From Collybiopsis luxurians FD-317 M1 (taxonomy: Eukaryota > Basidiomycota > Agaricomycetes > Agaricales > Omphalotaceae), in assembly GCA_000827265.1 (NCBI GenBank), contig KN834756.1:484746-548745 (forward strand): a DNA stretch of 64,000 nt. The letters run 5' to 3'. Position numbers and translations under genes: made by a program. Under the pieces are notes generated by a model. The model saw only the letters and a list, made by a program, of their open reading frames with translations. It did no database searches and was not told the DNA's origin. Below, piece after piece: positions 33,403 to 45,465 of the stretch (position 1 is its first letter; each line of letters opens with the position of its first letter).

Positions 33403-34155
33403 ACGGTCAACCTACAGTGTAAAACGAATGTTTAAGCAAACGAATACCGTAATTGATCCACATCCTATCAACGCCACAAAAAGAATGTTGGAAGAGCTTC
33501 ATCACGCATCATGTAGGAGAAAAATACTAATCACCGAAGTTTTCAACTTGAACAGGGCGCGACGCGTACCAGATATATAGTATCAGATATTGCTCCCGCC
33601 TTCGCAATTGAAGTTTTGTAGCGGTTGAATCATATAGCTCGTAGTATCTGAGGGAGTGAAAAATCATCAACAGTACCTCAAGGGTAATGATAGACCAAGT
33701 CACCAAACCTGCCAATCTTGAGATTTTCTTGACGTTCCCCTTTGTCATTTATGACTTTACATCATAAGTACAACACCACAGCGTGGTTATTTTCGCTTCT
33801 CGCTTCGATGTTTGTCTTCTCCTTTTCCGTGACTTGCGGAAGCTAAGAAATAAAAATTCATAGTCAAATTCCACCGACCTATGGTCCCAAGAACTCAGCG
33901 AGACCTTCCTGCCGATATTAGTCGTAGTTGAGCTGCAGTCTCAAGGAGTCTTGCGAGACATTTCAAAAGCTCGCCGTGAAAAAGGAAGTACGTCAGTGCC
34001 TGTACCGGGACAGTAAATCAAGGAACTGTAAATCTGCGACACATTTAATTTTTGCTGGGGACGTGTCAGCTTGTTGAGCGAAGGTATTGCCATTGAACAG
34101 AAGAAAAGCCAAGGAAACATAGAGTAGAAGAAACACTCGAGGATATAATTTATAG
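33403..34155. other. Spacer between array members C and D
   Basis: No gene is recognised; a short minus frame at 33993-34181 is the 3' side of member D. Confidence 0.4.
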
Positions 34156-35695
34156 TTAATAGGGAGGAGGACTCGTATCATGGAGATTTAATTCAGCATG
34201 GTCCGCCTGTCTGATCAACTGCTCAAGACGCTGAATCCTTTCTTGCATCTGTTCAATGCCAGGCCCGTTGGAAAGCTCATTGATAGTGTTAGATGATATC
34301 GGAGTTTCAGAGGATGCAGAATGTTCTGCTGCTATTTAATCATGTCAGAAAAATGAGAACGACTTAAAGGGGTTCAAGCAATACCGGTAGGCTCGGCAAG
34401 GAGCGCAGACGAGGATGGCCACATCGAGGAAGACACTGCGTCGAAAGTTACGGCGGATGCTTCTGCTGGAAAGCCTGCTTTCTCCAGTGGATAAGCCCTG
34501 CTTGTGAAAACCCGCTCCGCACCTACATCTCCAAGCGGGGTTTAGAACATCAGTTGATCAAATTCGGATTGCGCAGCTTACTAGGGTCAAACCGGAAGGT
34601 TTGAATTTCTCCAGCAAGCGCCCGATGATCTGAGCGGCGCCTTCTCCGCCTAAGGAAGAAGATGATAGCAACCAGTAATGCTACACCTGCAGCACTTCCA
34701 ACAGCGGTGCCTACAATGAGGGTCGTTTGTGGCTTTGATTTCACTTTCGAGGCTGAGGTGAAGGAGGGTAGAACTTCAACGGATGTAGTTACCGATGCAT
34801 CGATTGTGATGACAACAGAGGAAGCTGAGACGAGGGCTTGCGTTACGGTAGCATTAACCGGGCGCGAAGTGCTGCTAGCAGTGGATGAAGAGGTAGATGA
34901 AGAGGTAGATCGCGCAGTTGTCGAGTCTACCTGCGATCTGGGGAAAAATAGTGAATGATGGAGATGGAATGGTGATGGTACACAGCTTACGACGACGAGG
35001 ATTGACCAGTTTGAGCAAGGGTCACTGCTTGCTTGTTATTCGTCGAAAGACTAGTTCCGAGATTACTACTAACACTGCTACTAGTTGAGGCTGACCCAAT
35101 TGTCGAGGCCACATCATCAGATGTGACAACAGCATAGTCAATCACAGCAACAGCATTGGTAACACTGCTCTCAATGGTCCAAGATAGCGTATGCGAGCCG
35201 CTGGAAAGACCTGATGCGCTGAATAACTCATAATGGTATTCGTGAGTAGGGGATTGAGGAATTGCGGAGAGGTCGAGATTGACCGGAGAGCCACCATCGA
35301 GTGTAAATGTAAGAGCGCAGGTCTGATCAGCATTAGTGACACCGTAGAGGGAGACGCCAGAGCCTGATCAATGCTCGTCAAATACGTGGCTTCAGTTCCA
35401 TAAGAGCGATTTGCACACCTTCAAACGTGAAGGAAGCCGTACTACCAGCTACTGACCCATCCCTCCAAGTTCCATCCACTACCTGCGACGAATCCAATTT
35501 AAGGGAGCACCCATGGCATGGGTCAGACGGACTTATAGTGTTCCAGGCCGAAGCAAAAGTAAAAGCGGGGTCAGCGTCGTCAATAGTTGTGGCAATAGTC
35601 CCCACTACTTTGATGTAGTTGAACCATGTCAAAATGAGGGGAAAAGAGAGAAATGAACGACAGAGAAAAAGGATTGTTGCTGCCCCAAAGGACAT
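34156..35695 (-). CDS. Type I membrane protein, array member D (most divergent)
   Basis: Start is taken as ATG 35695 (MSFGAATILFLCRSFLSFP, signal-anchor-like); the frame is open further upstream with another ATG at 35863. Stop 34156-34158. The ectodomain has TIDDADPAFTFASAWNTI, CHGC, DGTWRDGSVAGSTASFTFEG, GVSLYGVTNADQTC, SGSHTLSWTIE and AVIDYAVVTSDD. The transmembrane segment reads TLIVGTAVGSAAGVALLVAI, followed by a run RRRRRR. The tail keeps GIEQMQERIQRLEQLIRQ and ends DTSPPPY. The ectodomain and stalk differ much more from A-C than A-C differ from each other, while the last 40 residues are well kept. Confidence 0.75.
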
Positions 35696-35863
35696 GATAT
35701 CTCCAGGAGAAGGGGACCGATTCACGTTCGATGCAAAGCGAGCCTTGCGACTTTCAGCATCCACTGGATTCGACCCCCATGGCCATCGAAGATTCTTAGC
35801 TGAATACATCGATTGATGCAGATCCGAGAGTGCATTTGTGCCTGAGCTAGGTAAGGAGAACAA

Positions 35864-36538
35864 GTATTGATACGACCAAAAACTGATACGCCACTATTGC
35901 TCCGTGGGCAATGAACTGGACGATAACTGAGAAGTCAGCATTACTTACACAAGCTCTACGCCTCAAGAATCCCATAATAACGTCCCACCTCTTTCGAGAG
36001 AGCTTGACCAACAGTTTATCGCGACACTTCGTGCTTTCAGCAGACGTGTTTGGCTTCCCGCTAACGGGATCTGCCGATCTCGGGACGGTCAGATAACCTG
36101 GATACAGAGGATGCGTCCCGCGATTTGGCGGGAAGTTTGCGTCGGGCTAGGTTGGACAGTTGTGCTGTCGAGGACAAAACCCGGCGGGAATTCAGACTAT
36201 ACATGTTACAGGTAAGTAATCGTTAATAGTGTTAGATCTCGAACTCGCACCTAGTTACGTTGACTCCCCATATACCTGAAGCCTCTGAAAACGGAATATG
36301 CTTCTCTTTACTACTCCAGTGAACATTGAGTGAACAGCCATGATCAAGAATGCGATGCCTGAGATACTGTATCACGTAAGTTAATCACCGGGATCTCTGG
36401 GCCTACTGGCTCGTTGTTCTTGCCTCGGTTTACAACTTACCCCGACACTCGTCACTCCAGCGTCCCATACACTGGGTCAATATTGTAATTAGCTAGTGTC
36501 CATAAGGCTGTGAATATGGCTTACGGGCATACAAAGTA
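35864..36538. other. Spacer left of the inverted-repeat element
   Basis: Only short frames, no motif. Confidence 0.4.
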
Positions 36539-38238
36539 TGTACTATCGATGTACTAGAGTTGATACCGAAAATGTCGGTATAGAAAAACCTTTGCGGTTC
36601 TTTGTGTATACTGCTTAAACTTGAAATATGTCAAATAGACGTATTGAACTTCAAAGTTTCCAAGTTTGAGAATTTTTAGAACTCTCCATGTTGTGCCAGC
36701 TGCCTCCCGAGAAAGGACGCCAAAATCGCAGGAGTTGATACCCGGACCGCCGCTTTCCGAAGCTGGTGGGAAAGTGCGGTTTTCACCATCCTCGTTCATT
36801 TTGGGAAGGATATGTTTCGGTTAAAATTCCCGGATGGTGCTCCAAGGTTTCTATCTGACATAAATAGCATTAAACTCGAAACAGGAAAGAGACTGAGTAT
36901 TTTCCATACTTCCCGATGCCGATAAGTGGAAAAAACCACTGCTTTAACACTTGAAAAATTTCTCGATTATTTTCTAGCTCATTAATCCTCATTCAAAGTT
37001 GATAAATCTATNNNNNNNNNNNNNNNNNNNNNNNNNNNNNNNNNNNNNNNNNNNNNNNNNNNNNNNNNNNNNNNNNNNNNNNNNNNNNNNNNNNNNNNNN
37101 NNNNNNNNNNNNNNNNNNNNNNNNNNNNNNNNNNNNNNNNNNNNNNNNNNNNNNNNNNNNNNNNNNNNNNNNNNNNNNNNNNNNNNNNNNNNNNNNNNNN
37201 NNNNNNNNNNNNNNNNNNNNNNNNNNNNNNNNNNNNNNNNNNNNNNNNNNNNNNNNNNNNNNNNNNNNNNNNNNNNNNNNNNNNNNNNNNNNNNNNNNNN
37301 NNNNNNNNNNNNNNNNNNNNNNNNNNNNNNNNNNNNNNNNNNNNNNNNNNNNNNNNNNNNNNNNNNNNNNNNNNNNNNNNNNNNNNNNNNNNNNNNNNNN
37401 NNNNNNNNNNNNNNNNNNNNNNNNNNNNNNNNNNNNNNNNNNNNNNNNNNNNNNNNNNNNNNNNNNNNNNNNNNNNNNNNNNNNNNNNNNNNNNNNNNNN
37501 NNNNNNNNNNNNNNNNNNNNNNNNNNNNNNNNNNNNNNNNNNNNNNNNNNNNNNNNNNNNNNNNNNNNNNNNNNNNNNNNNNNNNNNNNNNNNNNNNNNN
37601 NNNNNNNNNNNNNNNNNNNNNNNNNNNNNNNNAGGGTGATCAATGTACTAGAGTTGATACCGGACCTAGAGTTGATACTTTCGTAAAAAATTGTTTCATT
37701 TGAGCGCATTTCTCAACCGTTCACCCTAAAACTTTTTCTGTACACTGAATTAGCATTATTTAATAGATTTATTAACTTTGAATGAGGATTAATGAGCTAG
37801 AAAATAATCGAGAAATTTTTCAAGTGTTAAAGCAGTGGTTTTTTCCACTTATCGGCATCGGGAAGTATGGAAAATACTCAGTCTCTTTCCTGTTTCGAGT
37901 TTAATGCTATTTATGTCAGATAGAAACCTTGGAGCATCATCCGGGAATTTTAACCGAAACATATCCTTCCCAAAATGAACGAGGATGGTGAAAACCGCAC
38001 TTTCCCACCAGCTTCGGAAAGCGGCGGTCCGGGTATCAACTCCTGCGATTTTGGCGTCCTTTCTCGGGAGGCAGCTGGCACAACATGGAGAATTCCAAAA
38101 ATTCTCAAACTTGGAAGCTTTAAAGTTCAATATGTCTATTTGACATATTTCAAGTTTAAGCAATATACACAAAGAACTGCAAAAGCTTTTGTATACCGAC
38201 ATTTTCGGTATCAACTCTAGTACATCGATAGTAGTACA
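36539..38238. mobile_element. Long inverted-repeat (fold-back-like) element containing an assembly gap
   Basis: Arms of about 475 bp (36539-37011 and about 37758-38238) are near-identical reverse complements. Both outer ends start TGTACT then ATCGATGTACTAGAGTTG. Each arm holds the same open frame of about 81 codons reading outward (MNEDGENRTFPPASESGG). Between them are the N gap and 125 bp of unique sequence. No clear target duplication and no transposase are visible. Possible explanations are a fold-back transposon, a long-TIR element with its core lost in the gap, or an assembly join of two inverted copies. Confidence 0.6.
37012..37632. other. Assembly gap (621 N)
   Basis: A run of unknown bases starts exactly where the left arm of the inverted repeat ends. 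The true length may differ. Confidence 0.99.
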
Positions 38239-40825
38239 CTCAATACATACACGCCCTGTAGGGACCCGGATCACATAAGTAGCGGCCCTGAATTCCAAAT
38301 GGGAACAGAATTTCGCAAACGACTGTACAACAAGCAAAATCAGATCACTTCAGAGCTTATCGTAATTTTCCTCGCCTTCTAAATCATATATGATGTCTTT
38401 GGTGAAAGTGAAGATTGCGATTTTGTGTGTCAAGGGTTTCGAGATTATGGACCTGATGGAGTGAGTTCACTCTTGACTATTTCTAAATCGACGTTTGCTC
38501 ACTGTTCATTAATTGTGTACTTAGTCTCTAAAGTGTTACAATATCTCAACAGGACATTCCCTGACATACACCACTCACCAAAAGATGGGAGAGTTGTAAA
38601 TCACTCTGAATGTTTAGATTAATGGATGAAGAGTTTTTACTGTGCTATACCAGTTCATCTTTGAAACGACCTCAGGATTGCTGTTACCGATTTCTCATCT
38701 GTAGAATTTGGACTATACATGAATAATCACAGAGACCTATACCAGCTTCATTGAGTTGGAAGGTACCACTGAGTGTGTAGCCCTTCACCCACCCTACATT
38801 CTCCTTTTCAACTCACGCTTCATCGAAGTACGACATGTCCAAACCAGTTGCCTTCCCCAAATTGTTCTCAGCCACAACGTACACTGTCTGTGGGACGGTC
38901 GGGGTGTGATTATGCTGAATTAACCTCCTGGGGATCCCAATGACTCTGATGAACATGTCATACAGGAAGCAAGGGTTCGTGCAGTGATGCACTCCACCGA
39001 TCCTGTGAGACAACAGAACAGTGTGAGATCCTCGAGAGCAGTGGCGCAACATGTGTTTGGGCTAATATCAACAATTCTGCTATCTTTCTGGAACATTGGC
39101 GTCGCCATCAACAGTGACATAGTTCCCGCAATCCATGTTGCCTTCACATCTACCTATGCTAAGGCTGAATACAATATACCGCTTGTAATCAGGAGATGTC
39201 TCTTGTAGATGGATGAGACTTGGTGTATTCCTGATGTGATAATGATTTTCTTTGCCTTTTTTCCACCTAATATTGGCTGCCATACATTGCTATTCTCCGA
39301 TAAGGCTGTTCTTCTACCTACCTACCTCGTACCTGCTGTTATTTTTTCGACTTGTATGCACTACCCATTAAGATTAATGTTATATTTCCAGATCTGAAGA
39401 GGAGAAGCCGGCGTACAGATAAAGACAGGTCTGGGCAATGTTGTTTACAGCGTCAGATTTCGATGTTCCGGAGGAATGGGACAGTATAGATCTCAAGGTC
39501 AGGGCATTAATTTTTCTCAACTCAATGATGCTGCAGCAGGGCTGCTCCATGAGGGAAAAGAGAAATTGGTATTGCAATATACATCAAGAATGGCCATTAC
39601 AAAAAGTAGAAAAAGTCAAACCTGACTGCGTAAGTCAGGGAGCGGACAAAAAAGTGTAAAACGAAACAAAAATTTCAAGGGAATTTTCTTACCTATACTT
39701 GAGGGATAGGTCATCGCGCTTTGCGCATGGCATGTACGAGCCGACATATATACAGAAATTTGTCAGTATATAGGTAACACTATATACAGTAGAATACGGC
39801 TAGAATCGTTAAACAACAATGCCCTGATTGTCAATTTCCTTTTCCACATTTCGCATATACACGCAATAATCATACTAGTACAGCAGCAGACAATTTGGAA
39901 CAAAGTGCGGTACTTGTATATATCATTATACAAGCTGACTTGCAAGCTGAAGCTCGGTGAGGATGCACTGAAGTTGGTGTCTAGGCTAGGTATTGCAAAG
40001 ACTTGGAGGGGAGGTATAGATGGAATCATTTTTTCTATTCAAGGGAATAGAAAGAGGTTGAGCAAGGTGTATGTGAAAAAAATGATATTCAAACCTTGGC
40101 CAAGTTCTATTTCTATGACTTTTAGTTACCCATTCCTTGTGTTACAGCAGACAGTGCAAAATACTTACCATCCCTCATTCCCATTCACTGCATAATGTTA
40201 CCCAGATAAGCAGCGAATTAGTTGATTCATCAAAATGCTATACAGCGAGGAGCATTTGTACCTCTCCGTTTGTCAAATTTATATGTCAAACTTTGGTGCC
40301 AAGATCGCACACGCTTTGTTCGAGTCTTTCCCACTCGAGAAGAGAAATCATACTCTGCAGGATTTTTCGACGCCTAGCTTCTTGTATATTCTCAGTAGAG
40401 ATATCGTCAAATTATCAAATGAATGTATATCCGAGATGGAACACTTACTCACCGTACAGTCTAATTGTAATGTGCGATACCTTGGACATCCTCTGTTCAG
40501 TAAGAGCACTTTGGAATCTGTCGACACAACTGGAGCAAATCTCTCACTAACATATTCTTGCTGGAGGTAAGCATGTTGTATCAACTCGTGAGTGCCAGAT
40601 AATTTGGGGTATCCTGAACACAGATTATATCGAGCAAGTACACTATTTCAGGTGTCAGAGGTGTTATCAATGCGAGTTCAAGATTTACTCTGGCAGGAAA
40701 AGTGGCAATAGTTTGCCAGTTCACGACGCATTGCTCAATTTCACAATGTCTATATGCTAAGAGGTGTGACACTTTGACAGCAGATGGGTAGTTACACTCA
40801 CAAGGGTTTTTATTATATACTGTCC
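38239..40825. other. Gene-poor region, possible decayed coding fragments
   Basis: The minus strand at 38813-39283 holds overlapping frames in two phases (for example HRIGGVHHCTNPCFLYDMF and VPQTVYVVAENNLGKATG) that read like frameshifted coding sequence, perhaps of a transposon. No family is recognised. 39300-40800 shows only short frames and a small CTAC repeat near 39315-39327. Confidence 0.35.
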
Positions 40826-41067
40826 CATTTTAAGCACTTCGTATGTCCTGTGTCCGCAGGGCATCTTACGAAATGAAATGTCCCACCCTGTCCGGTGTCC
40901 AATCAAGCTCTTACGAATTTTTTCCCAGGCGCCCGCGGGCGCTTAGCCTTTTATAGTAGTTAAATTTCGTAAATTCCTTGATGTCCCGGCGTCCAACAGG
41001 CGCTTACGAAAAATAAATTTCATATGATTTGTCCCACTGTCCCACCCCTTACGAAGTGCTTAAAATG
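40826..41067. mobile_element. MITE-like element, 242 bp, perfect 18-bp inverted ends
   Basis: The left end cattttaagcacttcgta (40826-40843) is the exact reverse complement of the right end (41050-41067). The interior repeats TTACGAA or its complement several times, next to tcccaccctgtcc and ggcgtccaa-type stretches and a palindromic gcgcccgcgggcgc. No coding capacity. No clear target duplication was found. Confidence 0.75.
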
Positions 41068-42690
41068 CAACAGTACTTGTAGTTAATATAGAGTCATATT
41101 TGAATCTATCAACCTCAGTCGGGCAAATAGGGGGATTGAAGAGTCGGGGATTGCTGCCGCGGGCAGCGCTAAGGATTTATATGTCTGAAGGAGTGTATGT
41201 AAGCATGCTGTAATAACGTATGTGCATTGTGCACGGAGGCGTGGGCTTTACAGGTTCAGTTCTACAGTCCTACACCGTTTGGTGTCGACTTGGTGACTAG
41301 AAAGAAGAGGTGATTTTTCAATTACTTATCTTGAAAATATTAAAACCTTGTTTATTGACATTGACTCCGTCAGTAAAACTTTGAAACTTGAAGAGTTTTT
41401 GTTAGCTAATGTCTTCTAGAGAGTCCAAAGAGCAGGACTTGATCAAGTACATACTATTGGTTGTAACTTGTCAGGATACTTCTGATTTGTTTGGTTCTGG
41501 ATGTTCTGCTTATTTCAAAGCCCCTTGAAAGCCTCCGGTTTTTTTATAGATGGTAATTTATTTCAGTATTACCCTTACTATTAGTAACTAAAGAGTATCG
41601 GAAGTTGAAGCCCATGATAAGTAATGGATCAAAAATTAGGATCCTGAAGTGTTACTTTACATTGAAGTGTCAGGAACAGCGAGTAGAGGGAACATATTCA
41701 TGTAGCCGCTTAGCATTGTAGGTTGAGAGCTGTAAATACCTAAGAGGCACGACACAAAATTTCTAAAGATTGGTCTAGAACGATCCGACATACACTTCAA
41801 CAGATGACTTCGGTCTTGGTCCGGTCCTCACCATCCGACTGCCAAAGTTGCCACGACAGGGCTGCATAAGATTCTTGTTGGCTTCAAGCTTCGCCTGAAG
41901 AACGCAAAAATCGAGGAACCGGAGCTGAAAGTACATCTTATCGTGTACCTACTTGTAGAACGGTATCAACGATATTTGAAGATCCCTAACAACTATGCAT
42001 ATGATTATTTCTTGAAAGAAATGTTCAGATCGTGAATCTTCTGTACATACTCCTTTGCTTCCGTTTTCCAGGGACACATTTCTTCAGGGTCGAGCCTTGG
42101 CTATGCATTCTCATAAATGCTCTTCCAGCCAATCATCACAATCACCGAGCTATGCGGGAAATAGATCTGAATACATGCCGAGAGGACTTCAATATAATCG
42201 CAACGCGCCGTTGACAGCTTGGAGAATACATACCGATTCTGAACAGTTCAAGATATCGACAAGCAGCCAGCTCTCTACTATTGAGATTGAGGGTCTGTGA
42301 CCTTATGGAAGAGTGTATACCTACGTATAACCATACTCTTCTATTCCCGCTCCCCTTGATAAACAATTTCGCATGGTTACAGTATACAATGTCTTCCACG
42401 AGCTTCAAGTTGCACGTTATTCGTTCGAAGGCCACGAATTCTACGAAACAACGACTCAACGGCAACTCCGACTTCACACGTTTAAGCGCACCACCGATCA
42501 TCAAGGACCTATGAATATCCTTGCGACGTTTTTTAGTGCATATATTCAACCAGTTTTCGACCGATTTGAATATTTTGACGCATGCTGGTCTTCACAGGAA
42601 CAAATCATTATTCTACAGTTGGCATCTCATGGCGTAGGCAGCCGGCGCATGTAATAAATATAGTGCTGTACAAAAACCCCACCGCTAAAC
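41068..42690. other. Spacer, no gene recognised
   Basis: Short frames only. The stretch from about 42530 is the start of the duplicated SUR7/GH16 unit. Confidence 0.4.
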
Positions 42691-42700
42691 CTTTATAAAG
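42691..42700 (+). promoter_or_regulatory. TATA box of the first SUR7-like gene
   Basis: CTTTATAAAG lies 47-56 bases before the start codon and is conserved in the duplicate. Confidence 0.6.
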
Positions 42701-42746
42701 GTCTCTTTAAGGCCAACGACTCATCGCCATCACTGCAAAATCCGAG

Positions 42747-43656
42747 ATGACTCCCCTTCGTACTACTGGAATCGTTATCCTGTTTATTGCTTTCTTCCTG
42801 AGCTTCCTCGTTTCGATCTCCCTCCCCACTATACGAACGTTGGAAATTGCCCAGGTCGTCAACCCCAACCCCGAATTGGCCAAACAACTTCAAGTTCCGA
42901 ATGCTTTTACGGAAATTCGGGTAAGTGCCACTATCATGTTTCTGACTGACTTCAATTGACGTGCCATTGTAGTTCGGTATATGGTACGTCGCCCGTATTG
43001 CACAAAAAAAATTCTACGTGTCTTGACCAAAGCATACGCTACATAGGGCATATTGCGCTGAATTTGTTGCCGGAGGACACCAATGCAGCCCCACCGGTCA
43101 TGGCTACACTGTGCCCCCGTTAATCTGGATCGATCTCTCTAATCAACAGGTTGGCAATACGGAACCACTCGCGGCGTCTTGGACCAGAGGACTCGCCATC
43201 CATCCCGTTGGTAATTATCGATTCACTATTGTTCAGTTCTGATTGTCCTGATCGTCTCGTAGCTACGGGTTTTGCCTTTATAGCTTTTTGCCTCGTCTTC
43301 ACAAAGCGTACACTGGTGACGCTACTTATGACGGCTCTGGCTGCAGTGTTGACTTTGCTCGCTTATGCCGTGGATATTGCTATGTACGCCGAACTCCATC
43401 ACTTACTTAGTGATGTTCCCGAACACGCTATAGAGTCAAAGACGGGACCAGGTATGTGATTTCTTAAATAGATAGTTACTTGGACGGGACTAATCATTGC
43501 CTCTTAGGTTTCTGGCTTACACTGGTCTCCCTGATTCTTCTTATCGTGGCTGGAGTAATGAACCTGATTAATCACCGTCAAGATGCATACCCTGACTATC
43601 CTAGCTATCCAATGTCGAATGCGAAGTCGTCTTGGTTGAGTTTCTTGAAAAGATGA
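42747..43656 (+). CDS. SUR7/PalI (Rim9-like) family membrane protein, copy 1
   Basis: Five exons join in phase: 42747-42920, 42973-42983 (an 11-base micro-exon), 43047-43210, 43263-43451 and 43508-43656, giving 228 residues. The first helix (about residues 9-27) follows a short N-terminus. The family signature FGIWAYCAEF (residues 59-68) spans the micro-exon junctions and is followed by a Cys in GGHQC. Three further helices are ATGFAFIAFCLVF, VTLLMTALAAVLTLLAYAV and FWLTLVSLILLIVAGVMNLI. PalI/Rim9 proteins take part in plasma-membrane ambient pH sensing, and SUR7 proteins mark eisosomes; which applies here is not decided. The frame is intact. Confidence 0.85.
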
Positions 43657-43811
43657 GCTACCGCACTAGTGCAGTGACCTCGACTCTCCACATGATTGTA
43701 ACGTCAATTTACGAGTATCTTGTGTTCCCTTCATACGTATACCTTTATAAAATGATATCTAGTATGCCCATCCACAAATTTCGGTCGCGCTCGATCTTAG
43801 GGTCAGCCAAT

Positions 43812-44508
43812 TGTCGGAGAAATCGAATATGCATTATAATAAGGATTGCATGAAGGGGGACAAAAAGGCCAATGCTCAATATATGTATTCATAAGTGTTG
43901 GAACAGTTTCTTAAGGCCCAGCAGAGATGCCAGTTTTGAAAGAACAAGCTCGTCGCCGTCGCTACTTGCTCGGGAACGTCGGGAGGATGTCGTGTGAATA
44001 AAATTTGTAATGCACCGGCCCTCGGCATAACGCCTGGTAATGCGTCTCGCAAGCCGTCGTAATGCCGTTATAATGGGGAAAACCGCACAAAGTTTTTGTA
44101 AGCTCTCACACTGATAACGATAAGCGCTCGGGAGGTTGGGTTAGGTTGGTTAGGGTTTTTGCACGCCGCAGGCGTGCCCGATTAGCTGGTTAGGGTTTGG
44201 TTAGGGTTGGTTAGCCGTTAGGACGGGGGTTTGGGGTTTGGGGTTTGGGGGCAGAGCCCCATGGTTAGGGTTCGGGGTTGAGGATATCAAAAAAAATTCT
44301 AAGTTGATATTCACATGCTATGGTAGATAAGCCTGATATGGTCGAGATAAGATTGATAAGCTTATGTAAAGTTTGTGCGGGCAGGATACTCATAAGGAGG
44401 CAGTCCGGTTACGGTCAGTTGTAAGGGCCATAATGCTACAAGGCGCCTTTGCATTATGGTCATTACAATGCCTGATGGCCGCTTACGAGGATTTTTTAAA
44501 AGTTCCGA
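43812..44508. mobile_element. Insertion in duplication unit 1, absent from unit 2
   Basis: Unit 2 reads directly from gatcttagggtcgg into catcgacgatagcagcag (46717-46749), whereas unit 1 has about 700 bp between the same points. The inserted sequence begins TGTCGGA and ends TCCGACA, a short inverted repeat. An internal imperfect inverted repeat (CCGCACAAA, about 44085-44106 and 44358-44379) encloses telomere-like sequence. No coding frame is seen. Confidence 0.65.
44130..44280. repeat. Telomere-like TTAGGG-type repeats and GGGGTTT runs
   Basis: Irregular ggttagggtt units (about five) are followed by three ggtttgggg-type units and another ggttagggttcgggg. A palindrome gcacgccgcaggcgtgc (44161-44177) interrupts them. 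They are interstitial. Confidence 0.7.
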
Positions 44509-44749
44509 CAGTCAGCATCGACGATAGCAGCAGATATTGAGGCATAGAAATATTTATTAAAAAGGCGCGTACATGTAAAGCGTCGCGATGCTTGTCCAAA
44601 AATCCCAAAATCACAATCGCAGTAAGGAATGCATGTAGAAAAGAATGAATGATTTTACCGGACACTACTCTCACCCCCAGGCTCGACTCATTTCCCCAAC
44701 TCCCAACAGTTGCTCTCCCGACTCCACTACTTCACTACTCCGCTATTCC

Positions 44750-45465
44750 CTAATGGGCTCTCTTAAGATGGTGCGCTCTGGGAAATATACTTGATCGCTG
44801 AGGTTCATATACTGTGATGGAGTTGAGCTCAAAGTAAGCTTCCTTGAACGACTCGGGATCGTTGTTAACATGATCTGAAACAAAAGGAAACTCGTTAGCT
44901 TCAAAACCCTTCTCCGAGTTTTTGCTATTCACCGATGCAGGAACCTAGGCAACCTGATGCAGCATAGACCGCATCTTGCCCTGCCCAGTCTCCACCTACA
45001 TATAACGAGTTAGAACACAGGTTAGAAACCACTATTCAGCTCCTACACAGCGTTACTATCAAGACAGCAAGAATCCGCCTTCACTGCACAGTGATGAGGG
45101 GTGGAAACTTCACTTACGGTTAATGATGATCTGATGAGGACCAAATTTGGCGGCCAGACCACAGGAAGTGTTCGGAAAGTACCCGACGGGTAAGCCCTGG
45201 AGAAGAAAAAATCAAGGATCAAGATCCGAGAAGCGCAGCCTGTGACTTGTATTTACCCAGAGATCTGTGTCGAGGACTGGGGATCCGTAACGAACGGACA
45301 GCGGTACGCTAAAATCGTCCCGCGACCATGACCAAACTTTAATATATTCTACGGTTCGTTCCATTGCAAACCTAAAAGCGATCGTTAAGAATAGTCAGGC
45401 AGATTCTGACAACAGGAATAACCCACCATCCTCCACCCCTAAGACGTGTAAATTCATTTTCTTTA
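44750..45465 (-). pseudogene. GH16 glucanase 3' fragment, copy 1
   Basis: This is the C-terminal part of the gene at 46957-48646, produced by the tandem duplication. It keeps the segments ERTVEYIKVWSWSRDD, SPVLDTDLW, FPNTSCGLAAKFGPHQIII, GDWAG and the end ITVYEPQRSSIFPRAHH. It lacks the start codon, signal peptide and the catalytic EVDIVE segment, because the duplication breakpoint lies near 45466. Confidence 0.85.

Larger units (their letters stand above)
42528..45465. repeat. Direct segmental duplication, unit 1
   Basis: This unit carries the first SUR7-like gene, an insertion and the truncated GH16 gene. It starts near tagtgcatatattcaacc and ends within the GH16 gene, where sequence returns to a second atgcatatattcaaccac at about 45466. 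Unit 2 runs from 45466 to about 47668. Confidence 0.85.

Noticed and set aside
37849..38337. A 162-residue minus-strand gene in the right arm of the inverted repeat
   Set aside because: It is the reverse frame of the repeated arm and extends past the element edge; no family match.
42142..42549. A 135-residue minus-strand gene
   Set aside because: No motif or start context; it crosses the duplication boundary and is not kept in the second unit.
44130..44280. True telomere or fused chromosome end
   Set aside because: Repeats are interrupted by unrelated sequence and lie inside an insertion absent from the paralogous site.
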